Assembly: GCA_028718045.1 (NCBI GenBank)
Contig: JAQUMQ010000029.1
Span: 1-10,344 of the forward strand
Direction: 5' to 3'
Origin: Actinomycetota bacterium
GTDB lineage: Bacteria > Actinomycetota > Humimicrobiia > Humimicrobiales > Humimicrobiaceae
Length of the DNA stretch: 10,344 nt
Both the position numbers and the translations under genes were made by a program. The notes below the pieces were generated by a model. The model saw only the letters and a program-made list of their open reading frames with translations. It was not told where the DNA came from and did no database searches. Positions 1 to 5,907 of this stretch are shown piece after piece (the first letter of the stretch is position 1; each line of letters opens with the position of its first letter).

Positions 1-23
1 ATAAATTGCAATTATTCGGATTT

Positions 24-131
24 TTAAAAGGGGAGTTTTAGGCTTCTTATATAAGGCCCTGGCTCAAAACAGTCTGGCATACTTGCAGATTTACATAAAT
101 TACATTTCCGGAAGTCTAGTTCTTCCTGATT
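24..131 (-). pseudogene. Possible 3' remnant of a Cys-containing protein gene
   Basis: On the minus strand an open stretch of 35 codons ends at a TAA (24-26) and is preceded by another in-frame stop (132-134). It has no start codon near its beginning. The peptide contains a C-x2-C-x7-C arrangement (residues 10, 13, 21 of the fragment) and a Pro-Gly-Pro-Tyr stretch. This looks more protein-like than random AT-rich sequence. Other short Cys-containing stretches appear in other minus frames up to about 350, as expected of a frameshifted gene. I do not recognise the family, and chance is a real alternative. Confidence 0.15.
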
Positions 132-227
132 TTATCCCTAATACTTCTTTTTTTATTAAAAATCCATCTATTTGGCCAAATAATCATTAAATTGGGCAGA
201 AATCCCGGAGGTAATTGTATTTTATAC

Positions 228-240
228 CTGGGGGACCCAG
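228..240. repeat. Small GC-rich hairpin
   Basis: CTGGG (228-232) and CCCAG (236-240) can pair around a 3-nt GGA loop. No T-run follows on either strand, so it is not a convincing terminator. Confidence 0.25.
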
Positions 241-379
241 AAGCAAGGTCTTATAAATTTGTATTCTTTTTCTTAGAACTCACAAGATTACAGCCTGTGC
301 ATTTATTGAAAGCCTGGCTTTTTTGCTGCCTAGTTTCCAACAGCCTACACAGTATATATAATAATTGATAGGCAAGATA

Positions 380-430
380 CGCAAACGTAACACATAGTTA
401 CATTTGCGGTTATATTGGGGGTATCCCCAA
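380..430. repeat. Two adjacent hairpins
   Basis: The first hairpin pairs 380-391 with 397-408 around a 5-nt loop. Eleven of 12 positions pair, with one C-A mismatch at 386/402. The second pairs TTGGGG (415-420) with CCCCAA (425-430) around a GTAT tetraloop. Neither is followed by a U-tract on the plus strand. They may be parts of a structured RNA or ends of a decayed element; no function can be assigned. Confidence 0.4.
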
Positions 431-707
431 ACCTCCAGGCAAAAATTTATAAGAACTTACCTTTGGGTCTCATAAGTATAAAGCATAAATAAATACCATA
501 AACTGATACTATAAGTATTAAAAATAAAAAATCCGTGGATAATTAGCAAACAGTACACTTAAATAACTTAGACAGTGATGTCTTTGGCCTGTTTTTTGAG
601 CAGGGCAAAACCCTTAAAAATCATATTTGATCTATAAATCTGTATAATCATTATTTATATGATCATCACAGCATCATTCACTAAAATTATCGGCAATTGA
701 GCGCCTT

Positions 708-793
708 GGGAGGGGACGTGTCTAGAATTAGAGTACATCTTTTAGATTAACATATTCTAGCTATTATATCCTAATCCTCCCTGTTTCTTTTTT
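708..793 (+). terminator. Nested hairpin followed by a T-run, terminator-like or small structured RNA
   Basis: Four helices nest coaxially: GGGAGG (708-713) with CCTCCC (776-781), GGA (714-716) with TCC (769-771), CTAGAAT (722-728) with ATTCTAG (754-760), and ATCT (737-740) with AGAT (744-747). The outer GC-rich helix is followed by TGTTTC and then six T (788-793), as in a Rho-independent terminator read on the plus strand. No intact gene lies upstream to be terminated, so a small non-coding RNA ending at its own terminator is an alternative. Seen by eye only; no folding energy was calculated. Confidence 0.35.
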
Positions 794-817
794 AAAAAAT
801 CCTGCATTTTTTTGACA

Positions 818-832
818 GGAATTATAAATTCC
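818..832. repeat. Perfect 6-bp palindrome with 3-nt spacer
   Basis: GGAATT (818-823) and AATTCC (827-832) flank ATA. A TTGACA sequence (812-817) directly precedes it but has no -10 at normal spacing. It could be a protein-binding site or a small hairpin; the function is unknown. Confidence 0.25.
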
Positions 833-946
833 GGCGTGAATTGCGTATTATATTTACGTAGAGCTAAAGCAAGTTCTTATAATTAAAAAAGAGACTGGAA
901 GTAGCGGTTTTGGTTATGACTGTATTTTTATACTGAAAGGTTATAA

Positions 947-1023
947 AAAATAATAACTCAGTTGGCTAGAGTACCAACCTTCCAAGTGGAGGATCGCGGG
1001 TTTGAGTCCTATTTCTCGCTCCA
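947..1023 (+). pseudogene. Degenerate tRNA-Gly (anticodon UCC)
   Basis: The stretch follows the plan of a bacterial tRNA-Gly(UCC). It has a D-arm ACTC/GAGT (956-959 and the GAGT near 969-972), an anticodon loop CTTCCAA with anticodon TCC, a T-loop-like TTTGAGT, a 3' acceptor strand TTCTCGC, discriminator T and encoded CCA (1021-1023). It is broken in several places. The 5' acceptor strand is A-rich (AAAATAA) and pairs at only about three of seven positions. The 3' side of the anticodon stem has lost a base (GTGG where GTTGG is expected). The variable loop has gained one, and the T-stem (GCGGG against CCTAT) has a mismatch and wobbles. Most likely it is a dead copy, or the eroded attachment site of a lost integrated element. 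Too little pairs for a functional glycine tRNA. Confidence 0.65.
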
Positions 1024-1050
1024 ATTCGAAAGTTAAATTATAGATGAATT

Positions 1051-2091
1051 TTACGGGCAGGAATCTCTTATAATAAGCGTTGGTTTAATTAAAATCTTCC
1101 TTTCAAGTAAGTCCTTCTTCTCAATAATATTGATTAGCATATCCAAGGCAATAGCACCCATTTCATATTTTGGTTGCGAGATTGTTGTAATAGATGGAGA
1201 ATAACTTGACGAGAAGCTAATATCATCAAATCCAATAACTTTTAAATCTTTGGGAACACTAAATCCTTTTACATTAGATGCTTTTATTACTTCTATTGCT
1301 AAGATATCACTAGCTGTTATTATTCCTTCAGGTCTATCACTCATTTCTAATAATTTAATTGTATTCTTAAAACAATTTTCTACTTCATGGTGATCCAAGA
1401 TTATATATTTTTTATCAATAAGTATGCCGAACTCCTTAAAAGCCTTTTTATAGCCTTTTAGTTTTTCACAGGTAGGTATGGAATTTGATGATCCACCTAA
1501 AAATGCTATTTTTCTCAATCCTTTTTTTAACATGTGTACTGTGGCGATATAACCAGCTCTTACTTCATTGATTCTAACAAAAGGGATATCAATATCTTCA
1601 AGGGCACCATTTATGAGAATAGTGGGAATATTTTTATTTTTTAAATAGATGTAATGCTCAAAATCTCCTTTACGATTACACATTTCGGTAGAAATAAAAA
1701 TAATTCCAGCTACATGTTTTTCTAATAGATTCTTTAAAAGTTCAACCTCTTTTTCAACTGATGAGTTTGTATTGCAAAGGAAAACTGTATATTTTTTTAA
1801 AAAAGCTTTATCACTTATACCTTTAGCCATTTCTGGAAAAACTGGGTTTATTATATCTGGTATTAAAAGACCTATTGTTTTACTTGTTTTTTTTACAAGA
1901 TTTTTGGCAAAATAATTAGGCCTATAGTCTAGTTCTTTAATTACCTTTAAAACTTTGTCTTTGGTTTGATCTTTAATAAATTTGCTATTATTTAGTGCTC
2001 TAGATATTGTAGCAATAGAAACACCTGCTTTTTTTGCAACATCATAAATTGAATAATTTTTTTTCTCAGTCATTTTATTTCTGTTTATCAT
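1051..2091 (-). CDS. LacI/GalR-family sugar-responsive transcriptional repressor
   Basis: A 346-residue DNA-binding regulator of typical family length. The N-terminal helix-turn-helix lies at about residues 14-35 (SIYDVAKKAGVSIATISRAL), followed by the hinge region with the family-typical YRPN (57-60). A periplasmic-binding-protein-like ligand domain runs from about 72 (TIGLLIPDIINPVF) to the end, with the conserved VIGFDD segment at 285-290. It should bind as a dimer to palindromes with a central CG. Two such sites lie just upstream in the divergent intergenic region, and one overlaps this gene's own -35, so autoregulation is expected. The effector is probably a sugar or sugar phosphate derived from the substrate of the adjacent importer. 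Start: ATG at 2091 is the longest; a second ATG at residue 7 (2073-2071) is equally plausible. Neither has a clear Shine-Dalgarno. Confidence 0.93.
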   Translation of the reverse strand: MINRNKMTEKKNYSIYDVAKKAGVSIATISRALNNSKFIKDQTKDKVLKVIKELDYRPNYFAKNLVKKTSKTIGLLIPDIINPVFPEMAKGISDKAFLKKYTVFLCNTNSSVEKEVELLKNLLEKHVAGIIFISTEMCNRKGDFEHYIYLKNKNIPTILINGALEDIDIPFVRINEVRAGYIATVHMLKKGLRKIAFLGGSSNSIPTCEKLKGYKKAFKEFGILIDKKYIILDHHEVENCFKNTIKLLEMSDRPEGIITASDILAIEVIKASNVKGFSVPKDLKVIGFDDISFSSSYSPSITTISQPKYEMGAIALDMLINIIEKKDLLERKILIKPTLIIRDSCP

Positions 2092-2150
2092 AAAAAATAT
2101 TTATAAAAATAAAGGTTATAAAAATAAAGTTCTTGCAATTATTTCCTTTT

Positions 2151-2179
2151 ATAATATAATAAATTTGTTTTATTGTAAA
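2151..2179 (-). promoter_or_regulatory. Promoter of the lacI-family gene
   Basis: Reading the minus strand, TTTACA (2179-2174) and TATTAT (2156-2151) are separated by 17 nt, a near-consensus sigma-70-type promoter. The -35 lies inside the first operator, so repressor bound there would block its own gene. Confidence 0.6.
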
Positions 2180-2199
2180 CGCTTACATATTCCTATAAT
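2173..2199 (+). promoter_or_regulatory. Probable promoter of the sugar transporter operon
   Basis: A perfect TATAAT (2194-2199) is preceded by TTGTAA (2173-2178) with a short 15-nt spacer; the -35 coincides with operator O1. Transcription would start near 2206, giving a leader of about 240 nt that contains operator O2. A second weaker option is TACAAT (2246-2251), inside O2. Confidence 0.5.
2174..2187. promoter_or_regulatory. LacI-type operator O1
   Basis: TGTAAACGCTTACA is an imperfect palindrome with the central CG typical of LacI/GalR-family sites; only the positions next to the CG differ. It overlaps the -35 elements of both divergent promoters. The sequence also fits the CcpA cre pattern TGNAANCGNNNNCA, so a CcpA-like global regulator is an alternative or additional ligand. 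Confidence 0.75.
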
Positions 2200-2233
2200 A
2201 AGAACATGGGTTAAAGTTAATTTTTTGTGTAAA

Positions 2234-2251
2234 ATTGTAAGCGCTTACAAT
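2234..2251. promoter_or_regulatory. LacI-type operator O2
   Basis: ATTGTAAGCGCTTACAAT is a perfect 18-bp palindrome sharing its core with O1. The two centres are 62 bp apart, close to six helical turns, which would place both on the same face of the DNA. That suits looping by a tetrameric repressor or cooperative binding. If transcription starts near 2206, a repressor here would act as a roadblock. Confidence 0.75.
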
Positions 2252-2303
2252 ATTTATAGTTGATTTAGTAGCATATTTTTAAAATTACAAAGGTAATATT
2301 TGG

Positions 2304-2311
2304 AAAGGAGG
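2304..2311 (+). promoter_or_regulatory. Orphan strong Shine-Dalgarno in the operon leader
   Basis: AAAGGAGG is a near-perfect anti-SD match, but no ATG, GTG or TTG occurs at usable distance. The first ATG (2330) is 18 nt away. It may be a remnant of a lost leader gene, a ribosome standby site, or chance. Confidence 0.4.
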
Positions 2312-2329
2312 TTATATAGTAAAGTAAAG

Positions 2330-2446
2330 ATGAGATTTGATCAGATATTATTTGATGTAATCGAAATATACAGAATGACCAAATCTCAGAAATATTTTAT
2401 TAGAAATTACCACAAGGTAAATCTATCAAGAAAGGAGCAAAAATGA
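2330..2446 (+). CDS. Possible 38-residue leader peptide overlapping the binding-protein start
   Basis: An open frame of 38 codons starts at ATG 2330. Its TGA (2444-2446) overlaps the ATG of the binding-protein gene (2443-2445) in an ATGA arrangement typical of translational coupling. The peptide is mixed charged/hydrophobic (begins MRFDQILFDVIEIYRMTKSQ) and matches no family I know. A strong Shine-Dalgarno lies upstream but at poor spacing (18 nt). The start codon is also the foot of a 9-bp inverted repeat. The ORF could be fortuitous: the real Shine-Dalgarno of the downstream gene lies inside it. Confidence 0.2.
   Translation: MRFDQILFDVIEIYRMTKSQKYFIRNYHKVNLSRKEQK
2331..2388 (+). repeat. 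Leader hairpin upstream of the binding-protein gene
   Basis: TGAGATTTG (2331-2339) and CAAATCTCA (2380-2388) are perfect 9-bp complements separated by 40 nt. The stem would lie in the operon mRNA leader and cover the ATG at 2330. No U-tract follows directly, so a simple terminator is unlikely; mRNA stabilisation or translational control is more likely. Confidence 0.45.
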
Positions 2447-3816
2447 AAAAGGTATTGTTATGGTTGATAGTATTAGTGATTGGTATATCAATGGTAATAA
2501 GTTTCTTATTTACTGGGTGTAAGGCAAAAACAGAAGTAGTAGAAGAAACAGCAACTGAAGATGAAGTAGCTGAGGAACCTGCTGAAGAAGAAGCAGCAGC
2601 AGAGGAACCTGTAACAATCAAGGTGTGGTTTCACTCCGGCAAGGGAGAGGAACGTGATGTACTAGAGAAACAGGTAGAGGAATTTAATACTATGCAGGAT
2701 GAAGTCATAGTAGAGCCCATTGTGCTTCCTGAAGGTTCTTTTAATGAACAAACAGCTGCTGCTTCTTTAGCTGGAGATCTACCTGATTTACTGGATTTTG
2801 ATGGTCCTAATTTGTATAACTACACATGGGCTGGGCACCTTATCCCACTTGATGAGTATGTATCAAGTGAATTAAAGGATGATTTTCTTCCCTCTATAAT
2901 TGAGCAGGGCACATATGGAGGTAAGTTATACTCACTGGGAACATTTGATTCAGGATTAGCTATCTGGGGCAATAAGGCATATCTGGAAAAAGCAGGAGTA
3001 CGTATTCCAACCAGTATTGAAGATACTTGGACTTTTGAGGAGTTTAATGAAGCTCTTGTGGCACTTCAGGCATTAGATGAAGTGGAGTATGCCATTGACT
3101 TTAAAATGAACTATGGAGTGGATGAATGGGATACATATGGTTTTTCACCTATTATACAGGGTTGGGGTGCTGATTTAATTGACCGTAGTGATTATCAATC
3201 AGCAGAAGGAGTACTTAACAGTCCTGAAGCTGTGGAAGCATTAACTTGGTTCCAAAGCTTGTTTGTTGATGGATATGCTAATGCAGCGCCAGCAGGGGAT
3301 GATGATTTTTATGGTAGGAAAATAAGTGGTTTATCTTTTGTAGGACACTGGATGTGGACACCACATAGTGAAGGCTTGGGTGATGATTTAGTATTAATTC
3401 CCATGCCCATATTTGGGAAAAAAGCTGTTACTGGAATGGGATCTTGGTGCTGGGGTATAACCTCTCAATCTGAAAATCCTGAAGCAGCCTGGAAATTTCT
3501 TGAATTCCTGATCGAACCAGATGAAATTCTTCGAATGACTAATGCGAATGGTGCGGTACCTGCTCGCAAGTCAGCATTAGCACAATCAGAGTTATACGGA
3601 GAAGGTGGTGTTTTGAATATATTTGCACAACAATTGGAAGAAGGAGTTGCTGTACCAAGGCCTATAACTCCAGCTTATCCAACCATAACTACTGCATTTA
3701 TAGAGGTAATACAAAACATTGTCAGCGGAGCAGATGTTAAATCAGAGCTTGATAAAGCAGTTAAGAAAATTGACCAGGATATCGAAGACAATCAGGGTTA
3801 TCCAATTGCAGAATAG
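2443..3816 (+). CDS. Sugar ABC transporter substrate-binding lipoprotein (SBP family 1, CUT1 class)
   Basis: A 457-residue extracellular solute-binding protein that would capture an oligosaccharide or sugar and hand it to the permeases encoded next. The signal peptide has a short basic start (MKK), a hydrophobic core (4-22) and a lipobox-like LFTGC with lipidated Cys26; Phe at -3 is slightly unusual. An acidic Glu/Ala-rich linker (about 30-56) tethers the folded domain, which begins at VTIKVWFHSGKGEERD and continues as a typical MalE-like protein. Late in the sequence EAAWKFLEFL, followed by a GAVPARKS segment, is typical of the family. The start is supported by AAAGGAG (2431-2437) five nt upstream. 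First gene of the operon. The substrate cannot be read from sequence; the neighbouring hydrolase and fructokinase remnant favour a fructoside-type or related sugar. Confidence 0.93.
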   Translation: MKKVLLWLIVLVIGISMVISFLFTGCKAKTEVVEETATEDEVAEEPAEEEAAAEEPVTIKVWFHSGKGEERDVLEKQVEEFNTMQDEVIVEPIVLPEGSFNEQTAAASLAGDLPDLLDFDGPNLYNYTWAGHLIPLDEYVSSELKDDFLPSIIEQGTYGGKLYSLGTFDSGLAIWGNKAYLEKAGVRIPTSIEDTWTFEEFNEALVALQALDEVEYAIDFKMNYGVDEWDTYGFSPIIQGWGADLIDRSDYQSAEGVLNSPEAVEALTWFQSLFVDGYANAAPAGDDDFYGRKISGLSFVGHWMWTPHSEGLGDDLVLIPMPIFGKKAVTGMGSWCWGITSQSENPEAAWKFLEFLIEPDEILRMTNANGAVPARKSALAQSELYGEGGVLNIFAQQLEEGVAVPRPITPAYPTITTAFIEVIQNIVSGADVKSELDKAVKKIDQDIEDNQGYPIAE

Positions 3817-3858
3817 CTTCTTGAGTTGGTTGTGTAATTAGTTAATATTGAAACAAGC

Positions 3859-3885
3859 TCTTAGTAGGCACTAGGTATACTAAGA
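3859..3885 (+). repeat. Short hairpin after the binding-protein gene
   Basis: TCTTAGTA (3859-3866) pairs perfectly with TACTAAGA (3878-3885) around an 11-nt loop. It has no U-tract. It lies 43 nt after the binding-protein stop, where 3'-end-protecting hairpins are common in binding-protein-dependent transport operons. Confidence 0.4.
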
Positions 3886-3914
3886 CTGAGATTATCTAGT
3901 AATTTGGCATTTAG

Positions 3915-4014
3915 TAAGTTATGCACCTATACCATTTAGTACAGTAAAAAATTAAACAAGCTATAATATAAAAGATTAAAAAGGAATCAGAGTAGGTAAT
4001 GGGTGCATAACTTA
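3915..4014 (+). repeat. 100-bp element with long terminal inverted repeats before the first permease
   Basis: TAAGTTATGCACC (3915-3927) is perfectly complementary to GGTGCATAACTTA (4002-4014). The pairing continues inward with a G-T pair, two Watson-Crick pairs, one bulged A (3998) and three more pairs, giving about 19 bp (3915-3933 with 3995-4014) around a 61-nt AT-rich loop. In mRNA this would be a strong stem separating the highly needed binding protein from the membrane genes, as seen in other transport operons. It includes a potential GTG start (4003) of the permease. A small non-autonomous transposable element (MITE) is an alternative; no flanking target duplication is apparent. Confidence 0.55.
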
Positions 4015-4029
4015 AACCAGAATATAAAA

Positions 4030-4974
4030 ATGAGAAGGAAATCAAACAATTCAGATTTAAGATCAAATTTAAAGAGAGGTTTTGGTTATAAAAGAAAAAG
4101 AGAAGTAACAGTAGCGTGGGTTTTATGTGCTCCTGCATTGACACTTCTTTTTATCTTTTTAGTAGTACCATTTATAATCGCCTTTTTTTTATCCTTTACT
4201 GATCAGCGATTAATACCAAATCCAAATATGCCAACTCAGTTTATTGGTTTTCGTAATTTTTTACGGCTTTTTATGGATGAGTATTTTCAGCGAGCATTAC
4301 TTAACAATTTTATCTTTGCTATTGTCGTTGTTCCGGTGCAGACAGCGTTTGCTCTACTCTTAGCTATTCTGGTCAATCAGAAACTTCGTTTTATTAATTT
4401 ATTTCGTACCATCTACTTTACTCCAGTCGTAACTACCATGGTTGTTGTAGCTATAGTATGGTCCTTTTTGTATAATCCAGGTGAAGGTTTTATTAATCAA
4501 TTCATAAAGACTATTAGCGGTGGTTTATTGGGGCCTTATGGTTGGTTGGATGATACTAGGTTAGCTCTTACTGCTATTATGGTACTATCTATCTGGCAGG
4601 GAGTAGGATTCCAAATGGTAATATACTTGGCTGGTCTACAGGGTATTCCAGCTGAACTATATGAAGCAGCAGAGGTAGATAGCGCTAATGCATGGCAAAA
4701 GTTCTGGTATATCACTTTACCCCAGTTGAAAAATACTACTATTTTTGTAGTAATCTCAACGACTATTCTTGCTTTTAAACTTTTTACACAGGTTTGGGTA
4801 ATGACACGAGGTGGTCCACAATCAGCTACACTAACAGCTATTGTTTTGCTGTACAAAGAAGGATTTGTACAAAACCGGATTGGTTATTCAGCTGCTATTG
4901 CGGTACTTTTCTTCTTAATTGTATTTTTTATTTCGATGGTGCAAAGGATATATCTGCGGGGAGAGAGAAGGTAA
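4030..4974 (+). CDS. Sugar ABC transporter permease (MalF/UgpA/LacF type)
   Basis: Inner-membrane subunit forming half of the translocation channel of the CUT1 importer. About 314 residues from ATG 4030, with six probable membrane segments. The basic N-terminus (MRRKSNNSDL, then KRGFGYKRKREV) is followed by a first hydrophobic segment (AWVLCAPALTLLFIFLVVPF). The cytoplasmic EAA loop that contacts the ATPase reads ELYEAAEVDSANAWQKFW and ends in ITLP, with Ser where Gly is most usual. An upstream in-frame GTG at 4003 would add nine residues; it lies in the arm of an inverted repeat and has only a weak AGGT ahead of it, while ATG 4030 has no Shine-Dalgarno, so the start is uncertain. The stop is five nt before the next permease. 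Confidence 0.9.
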   Translation: MRRKSNNSDLRSNLKRGFGYKRKREVTVAWVLCAPALTLLFIFLVVPFIIAFFLSFTDQRLIPNPNMPTQFIGFRNFLRLFMDEYFQRALLNNFIFAIVVVPVQTAFALLLAILVNQKLRFINLFRTIYFTPVVTTMVVVAIVWSFLYNPGEGFINQFIKTISGGLLGPYGWLDDTRLALTAIMVLSIWQGVGFQMVIYLAGLQGIPAELYEAAEVDSANAWQKFWYITLPQLKNTTIFVVISTTILAFKLFTQVWVMTRGGPQSATLTAIVLLYKEGFVQNRIGYSAAIAVLFFLIVFFISMVQRIYLRGERR

Positions 4975-4979
4975 GTAAT

Positions 4980-5867
4980 ATGAAAAATAATGTTAGTACT
5001 AATAGAAATCCTTTTGGTATACGTTATATGGTGAGTAAAAGGATGAGCATAGGAATTAGATATTTAATTTTAGTAATTATAGCTTTATTCTTCCTTTTTC
5101 CTACTGTCTTTATGTTTGTTTCTTCGATTAAAAATAATGAGACACAGATAATAAGTGACATGAGTAATTTACGTGCTTTTGTACCTTATGGCGACATAGG
5201 GTTTAAGAACTATTTCGATGTTTTTACCCAATTACGCTTTGCGCGTTTTATGTTCAACTCATTATTTATTGTAGGAACCATTGTGTTTGCAGGGCTTATT
5301 GTTAACAGCATGATTGCATATTCACTGGCTAGATTACGATTTAGAGGGCGAAATATTATAATTTCATTGATTATTGCATTAATTATTGTCCCTGTTGAAT
5401 CGATAGTAATACCACTTTTATTAATGGTAAATAAAGTTGGCTGGATAGATAGTTATCATGTACAGATTATTCCTTTTATAGCTGATGCTTTTTCTATTTT
5501 TCTTTTTTACCAGTTCTTTATAGATATACCAACGGAAATAGATGAAGCTGCCATTGTAGACGGTGCTAGTTCGTTTAGGGTATATTGGAATATTATTATT
5601 CCTTTGTCACTGCCAGTTTTTGCTACTGTTGCAATCTTACAGTTTCTATTTCGTTGGAATGATTTTCTCTGGCCTTTGATGGTGACCCGTGGGTATGAGT
5701 ATCGACCATTGACGGTGGCGATACAGCAATTATTTACTCAAGCCCCAAAAATGTGGGGTGATATCTTTGCCTTTGCCTCAATGATCACCATTCCGTCACT
5801 TACTGTCTTCTTGGTATTTCAGAAATGGTTTGTACGTTCAATAGCATCGAGTAGCATTAAAGGATAA
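4980..5867 (+). CDS. Sugar ABC transporter permease (MalG/UgpE type)
   Basis: Second channel subunit of the importer, 295 residues from ATG 4980, a normal length. The frame is open further upstream (to 4794), but that part overlaps the preceding permease and is not protein-like. ATG 4980 has AAGGT at 4968-4972 and lies five nt after the previous stop, so the two are probably translationally coupled. A basic N-terminus precedes the first membrane segment (LILVIIALFFLFPTVFMFVS, about 29-48). The EAA loop EIDEAAIVDGASSFRVYW (186-203) matches the family consensus and leads into IIIPLSLP. The C-terminus has the usual hydrophobic segment and ends with QKWFVRSIASSSIKG, close to the family's common G-(A/S)-x-KG ending. 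The ATPase must come from elsewhere in the genome. Confidence 0.93.
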   Translation: MKNNVSTNRNPFGIRYMVSKRMSIGIRYLILVIIALFFLFPTVFMFVSSIKNNETQIISDMSNLRAFVPYGDIGFKNYFDVFTQLRFARFMFNSLFIVGTIVFAGLIVNSMIAYSLARLRFRGRNIIISLIIALIIVPVESIVIPLLLMVNKVGWIDSYHVQIIPFIADAFSIFLFYQFFIDIPTEIDEAAIVDGASSFRVYWNIIIPLSLPVFATVAILQFLFRWNDFLWPLMVTRGYEYRPLTVAIQQLFTQAPKMWGDIFAFASMITIPSLTVFLVFQKWFVRSIASSSIKG

Positions 5868-5888
5868 GTATAATAATTGGTGATAAAT

Positions 5889-5907
5889 TAGTAATTAAAA
5901 GTTACTA
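5889..5907 (+). repeat. Small hairpin after the second permease
   Basis: TAGTAA (5889-5894) and TTACTA (5902-5907) pair around a 7-nt loop. It is AT-rich and weak with no U-tract. It separates the intact transporter genes from the galT remnant. Confidence 0.2.

Larger units (their letters stand above)
1..946. other. Long region without an intact gene
   Basis: No open frame here looks like a complete gene on either strand. What is visible is a set of inverted repeats (listed separately at 228-240, 380-430, 708-793 and 818-832) and a 35-residue open stretch on the minus strand at 24-131. A 27-codon open stretch at 548-631 (plus) ends in TGA and resembles nothing I recognise. The part before about 450 looks slightly richer in G+C than the rest of the region, which could mean decayed coding DNA, but this was judged by eye. 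A weak promoter-like TATAAT at 878-883 precedes the degenerate tRNA, with only a poor -35 match (TTTACG, 19-nt spacer). Confidence 0.5.

Noticed and set aside
818..851. Promoter from TTGACA (812-817) to TATTAT (846-851)
   Set aside because: The spacer is 28 nt, far outside the usable range, and no -10 occurs at 16-18 nt.
2400..2621. 73-codon Ser/Ala-rich open frame on the minus strand
   Set aside because: It is the antisense of the signal peptide and Glu/Ala-rich linker of the binding protein; its Ser/Ala repeats mirror that low-complexity sequence.
4536..4856. 106-codon open frame on the minus strand
   Set aside because: It lies wholly within the well-supported first permease gene and has no recognisable domain.
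4794..4979. N-terminal extension of the second permease by 62 codons
   Set aside because: It overlaps the upstream permease, is not hydrophobic in the right pattern, and ATG 4980 has a ribosome site and normal family length.
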